From Bacteroidales bacterium UBA6207 (GTDB lineage: Bacteria > Bacteroidota > Bacteroidia > Bacteroidales > F082): a stretch of DNA of 16,442 bases. Numbering within the stretch: the first letter of the stretch is position 1; each line of letters opens with the position of its first letter. Below, piece by piece: positions 13,490-16,442 of the stretch. The translations under genes and the position numbers were made by a program. Where the stretch lies: NCBI GenBank assembly GCA_002421995.1, contig DISP01000200.1:1-16442 (forward strand), read 5' to 3'. Under the pieces are notes generated by a model. It was not told the DNA's origin. It saw only the letters and a list, made by a program, of their open reading frames with translations, and made no database searches.

Positions 13490-14467
13490 ATGCCTGCAAT
13501 GCGTAGTTCCGTTTTTTTTGTACTCTTTTTTTTTCTGTTGCTCTTCGAAAGCCTCGCGCAAAAAGCGCAAGCTGACAGTATTCCTGCACAGTCTTATTCC
13601 GATTGGCTCATCGCACCAACAACACAAAACAATAAAAGAGTAGCTGCTGTTGCCGGAAGTTTGGCTGGTGGATATACCCTTGCACTTGTCGGACTTAATG
13701 AATTGTGGTACAAAGACTATCCGCGCTCGTCCTTTCATTTTATCAACGATATGGGCGAATGGAATCAGATTGATAAGGCTGGTCACATCGTAACGCCTTA
13801 TCTTGAAGCACGTTATATTATGCAGTTGTTTCAGTGGACAGGCATGAACCGCCGGAAAGCCGCAATTTTGGGAGGTGCAACAGCTTTCATGTTTCAGAAC
13901 ACGATCGAAGTTTTTGATGGATTTTCTGCCGAGTGGGGCGCCTCGGGTGGCGATATTTTAGCCAATTTTGTTGGAGCTGCTGCCATGACAACACAGGAGT
14001 TGGTCTGGGGAGAACAACGCATATCGCTCAAGGTGATGCCTCATTTTGTGAACTATTCCGATCCCGAGTTGCAGCAGCGCGCTGATGAACTATATGGTAA
14101 GGGATTGATTGTACGCTTTATCAAGGATTACAATGCGATTAATGTGTGGGCCAGCATCAATACGGCTTCGTTTTTTCCAAAACAACAAAAACTCAAGTGG
14201 TTGAATGTTGCAATCGGTTATGGTGCCGGTGGAATGTTTGGAGGCTACAGCAACGAATGGACTGATAGCGATGGTGTTTTTCACAGCCGCAACGATGTGG
14301 AGCGCTACAGGAAAATCTTTCTCTCCGTTGATATTGATTTTCATCGCATTCCAACAAAATCAAGATACCTCAGGGTGGTGCTCGATGCCTTGAACATCTT
14401 AAAAGTTCCAGCCCCGGCCATCGAATTTAATTCCAAAGGACAAGTACTTTTTCATCCTTTGATGTGA
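13490..14467 (+). CDS. DUF2279-like envelope protein
   Basis: A 325-residue exported protein. An arginine, a long phenylalanine- and leucine-rich core and S-L-A-Q at 21-24 make a Sec signal peptide (the second ATG at 13499 would also serve). Next come a hydrophobic glycine-rich segment (about 52-70), the motif FHFINDMGEWNQIDKAGH (82-99) and a second small hydrophobic stretch (about 125-170) containing E-V-F-D-G-F-S and G-G-D-I-L-A-N. The histidine/aspartate-rich motif and layout fit the DUF2279 group, whose function is not known. The C-terminal 140 residues have alternating hydrophobic strands and may form beta structure. The gene is monocistronic as far as can be seen and its 3' end overlaps pabA on the opposite strand by 16 bp. 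Confidence 0.75.
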   Translation: MPAMRSSVFFVLFFFLLLFESLAQKAQADSIPAQSYSDWLIAPTTQNNKRVAAVAGSLAGGYTLALVGLNELWYKDYPRSSFHFINDMGEWNQIDKAGHIVTPYLEARYIMQLFQWTGMNRRKAAILGGATAFMFQNTIEVFDGFSAEWGASGGDILANFVGAAAMTTQELVWGEQRISLKVMPHFVNYSDPELQQRADELYGKGLIVRFIKDYNAINVWASINTASFFPKQQKLKWLNVAIGYGAGGMFGGYSNEWTDSDGVFHSRNDVERYRKIFLSVDIDFHRIPTKSRYLRVVLDALNILKVPAPAIEFNSKGQVLFHPLM

Positions 14468-15039
14468 GATTCGAGCCAGTTTCGGATCATCTGAGAGCCC
14501 CAGACTGTCATATACGACTCAGGGTGAAACTGTACTGCATATACATCACTATGTAAGTGTCTGTATGCCATAATATTACCATTTTCATCAAAAGCCGTTG
14601 GCCGGAGAAAGTCTGGCAGAGTTGCGGGTTCAACCACCCACGAATGATAGCGACCGCAGTAAGTTTCTGATGGTATTCCTTTGAAAAATTGATCTGCGGG
14701 ATCAATAATTTGCAGCTTCGACTTCTGCCCGTGCATACTTTGTGGAAGCCGTTTCAGCGAAACGCCATAATGCTGTGCAAGTGCCTGATGTCCAAGACAA
14801 ACACCCAATATTGGAATTTTATTGACGTAGAAATCAATGAGTTCCATGAGTTTTCCTGATTCTTCGGGAAGCCCCGGTCCAGGCGAAATGACAAGCTTGT
14901 CAAACGCCAATCCGATTTCATTTGGTGATTGATCATTTTTAGCCACAACAACTTCCAATTCAATGCCGGATTCATTCAGCAGTTGCACCAGATTGTATGT
15001 AAATGAATCGTAATTGTCAATCAGCAAAATTCTTTGCAT
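14452..15039 (-). CDS. pabA: PabA/TrpG-type glutamine amidotransferase
   Basis: A class I glutamine amidotransferase of 195 residues, the ammonia-producing subunit of aminodeoxychorismate synthase (folate) or anthranilate synthase (tryptophan). The start is the family signature L-L-I-D-N-Y-D-S-F-T-Y-N-L (5-17). The oxyanion region S-P-G-P-G lies at 52-56, the nucleophile is C81 in GVCLGHQ (79-85), and the catalytic histidine and glutamate are H172 and E174 in HPES. MHG (102-104) is also typical. All catalytic residues are intact. No pabB, trpE or other trp gene is adjacent, so I favour PabA or a dual-use subunit, but the sequence cannot separate the two. A -7 box lies just upstream. The 3' end overlaps the convergent DUF2279-like gene. 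Confidence 0.88.
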   Translation of the reverse strand: MQRILLIDNYDSFTYNLVQLLNESGIELEVVVAKNDQSPNEIGLAFDKLVISPGPGLPEESGKLMELIDFYVNKIPILGVCLGHQALAQHYGVSLKRLPQSMHGQKSKLQIIDPADQFFKGIPSETYCGRYHSWVVEPATLPDFLRPTAFDENGNIMAYRHLHSDVYAVQFHPESYMTVWGSQMIRNWLESHIKG

Positions 15040-15050
15040 GTTTTTTTGCG

Positions 15051-15058
15051 CAAAGATA
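15051..15058 (-). promoter_or_regulatory. -7 box of the pabA promoter
   Basis: On the minus strand TATCTTTG, an exact TAnnTTTG, lies 11 bp before the start codon, so the transcript leader would be only a few bases long. No clear -33 TTTG is visible. Confidence 0.55.
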
Positions 15059-15187
15059 GACTGTCAAGCCTTTATTATGTGATATGCCACAACAAAAATG
15101 AAGTAATGAAGTGCCCGTACTTATTTATAATGTGAATAAATTAACAATTGAAGTGGTTTTGGTACGTTCAAATAGGAATATAAGGGC

Positions 15188-15195
15188 TAAATTTG
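15188..15195 (+). promoter_or_regulatory. Possible -7 box of the porin-like gene
   Basis: TAAATTTG fits TAnnTTTG and lies 15 bp before the first possible start at 15211. The rest of the 171-bp divergent intergenic region (15040-15210) is AT-rich and shows no other structure that I can support. Confidence 0.45.
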
Positions 15196-15210
15196 CATTT
15201 TTTTAAATGG

Positions 15211-16442
15211 ATGGAGATGATGCGTGGTAATATAATTAATGATAAGATATTGTCAACCAGAATATTAATTGCAACTTTTTTGTTTCAATTCCTGTTTTCA
15301 GGAATCATGGCGCAGCAAGCCAAAGATTGGGGTCAGCACTTCAAAATCAGTGGATTTGTTAAAAGCAATTATTGGCTTGATACACGAAAAGTGGATGGCT
15401 CGCGCGATGATTTATTTCTTTACTACCCCAAAAAACCAAATTTGGATGCGAATAATGAGGACATCAATACCGGTGTGAATTCCAACTACAGCGCGATCAA
15501 CACGCGTTTGGCGCTCACCATTCTCGGTCCTGACTTGCTTGGCGCAAAAGTGAACGGCTACATCGAAAGCGACTATACCGGGGTAACAAATACGGATGTA
15601 AACGGATTGAGACTGCGTCATGCGTATATTTTGATGAAATGGCAAAAGAATGAGCTGATGTTGGGACAATATTGGCATCCCATGTTTGTGCCGGATGTTT
15701 TTCCTGAAGTGCTTGCTTTCAACACCGGAGCTCCCTTTCAACCGTTTATTCGCAATCCCCTGATTAGCTACAAGCATCATTTCGGAAACCTGACTTTGCA
15801 ACTCGCATTGATTATGCAGCGCGACAACAGCAGTGATGGCCCGATTGGCCGAAACAGCATTTATATGCAGGAAGCGGGTATTCCAAACAGTCATCTACAA
15901 TTGATGTATAAGGCAGGAAACCATGTGGTTGGAGCTGCTTTTGATCACAAAGTGATTCAGCCCATGTCAGTTAGTCCGGCAAATTATAAAACCAATGAGC
16001 TGTTGTCGTCAGCTTCAGGAATGCTTTATTGGAAATTCCAAAAAGATTTGCTGACATTACAGTTCAAGTCAATTTTAGGACAAAATCTGACCGAACATCT
16101 GATGCTGGGCGGATATGCTGTGGCGAAGCGTAATCTTTTCACGAAAGTTGATACTTATACCCCGACAAATCATTTGTTTTTGTGGGGTGGAGCGCATTAT
16201 GGCGATAAATACAGGATGAGTTTGTTTGCAGGATATGCTAAAAATCTGGGAACAAGCGATGAAAATATTGGTGTTTATTACGCAAAAGGATCAGATGTGG
16301 AGCAGCTTTTCAGGATTTCACCAAGTTTTTGTTATCGCACAGGTCCATTAAGGCTTGCAGCCGAATTGGAGTTGACTTCTGCGTATTTCGGGACTCCGGA
16401 TATGCACGGCAGGGTAAAACAAACAAGCCCGGTAAATAATAC
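15211..16442 (+). CDS. Outer-membrane porin-like beta-barrel protein, 5' part
   Basis: An open frame of about 410 codons that runs off the right edge, so the C-terminus is missing. The N-terminus has a Sec signal peptide (hydrophobic segment ending S-G-I-M-A-Q-Q); ATGs at 15211, 15217 and 15220 are all possible starts. The mature part begins F-K-I-S-G-F-V-K-S-N-Y-W and goes on with many alternating, aromatic-rich strands, for example LRLRHAYILMKW, which reads like the barrel wall of a porin. The stretch 'GQYWHPMFVPDVFPEVLAF' may form a constriction loop. No plug domain or TonB box is visible, so it is not a SusC-type receptor. The substrate is unknown; the family is inferred from the barrel-like pattern only. 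Confidence 0.8.
   Translation, partial: MEMMRGNIINDKILSTRILIATFLFQFLFSGIMAQQAKDWGQHFKISGFVKSNYWLDTRKVDGSRDDLFLYYPKKPNLDANNEDINTGVNSNYSAINTRLALTILGPDLLGAKVNGYIESDYTGVTNTDVNGLRLRHAYILMKWQKNELMLGQYWHPMFVPDVFPEVLAFNTGAPFQPFIRNPLISYKHHFGNLTLQLALIMQRDNSSDGPIGRNSIYMQEAGIPNSHLQLMYKAGNHVVGAAFDHKVIQPMSVSPANYKTNELLSSASGMLYWKFQKDLLTLQFKSILGQNLTEHLMLGGYAVAKRNLFTKVDTYTPTNHLFLWGGAHYGDKYRMSLFAGYAKNLGTSDENIGVYYAKGSDVEQLFRISPSFCYRTGPLRLAAELELTSAYFGTPDMHGRVKQTSPVNN

Overview
The window looks like the chromosome of a member of the Bacteroidota. The evidence is a SusC/SusD-type outer-membrane pair at the left edge, repeated TAnnTTTG (Bacteroidota sigma-factor type) -7 boxes in front of genes, weak or absent Shine-Dalgarno sites, and lineage-typical proteins (a DUF5606-like protein, a DUF2279-like protein, SusD lipoprotein). 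Most genes are core housekeeping genes. I cannot place it below phylum level, and I see no prophage, insertion sequence, CRISPR array or obvious defence island.

Layout. 1-2661: the 3' end of a SusC-like TonB-dependent receptor and a complete SusD-like lipoprotein, closed by a strong terminator. 2662-3145: a non-coding stretch with an initiator tRNA gene on the minus strand, its promoter and terminator, and an unusual repeat cluster: a 93-bp near-perfect direct repeat separated by a 78-bp diverged inverted version. The repeat carries the 3' end of the tRNA. 3146-6831 (+): era, der, an S4-domain RNA-binding protein and a secreted lipoprotein of the endonuclease/exonuclease/phosphatase fold, tightly packed and probably one transcript. 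6904-8507 (+): a LuxR-type regulator whose receiver has lost its phosphorylation residues, a ThiS sulfur carrier and an FtsE-like ATPase. 8487-10713 (-): two overlapping GT4-type glycosyltransferases. 10816-11829 (+): murB. 11839-13355 (-): a class 2-like pyrD and, upstream of it, a DUF5606-like gene with its own terminator. 13490-14467 (+): a DUF2279-like envelope protein. 14452-15039 (-): a PabA/TrpG glutamine amidotransferase. 15211-16442 (+): the 5' part of an outer-membrane porin-like beta-barrel protein, cut by the window end.

The genes mostly serve general growth: nutrient uptake (SusCD, porin), ribosome assembly (Era, Der, S4 protein, initiator tRNA), cell envelope and division (MurB, FtsE, glycosyltransferases) and cofactor or nucleotide synthesis (ThiS, PyrD, PabA). 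The genome is compact: two convergent gene pairs overlap at their 3' ends (ftsE/glycosyltransferase by 21 bp; DUF2279-like/pabA by 16 bp) and murB/pyrD are 9 bp apart.

I did not find a convincing new multi-gene system. The points most worth a second look are the tRNA-linked repeat cluster, the degenerate receiver domain, and a cysteine in PyrD where class 2 enzymes are expected to have serine.
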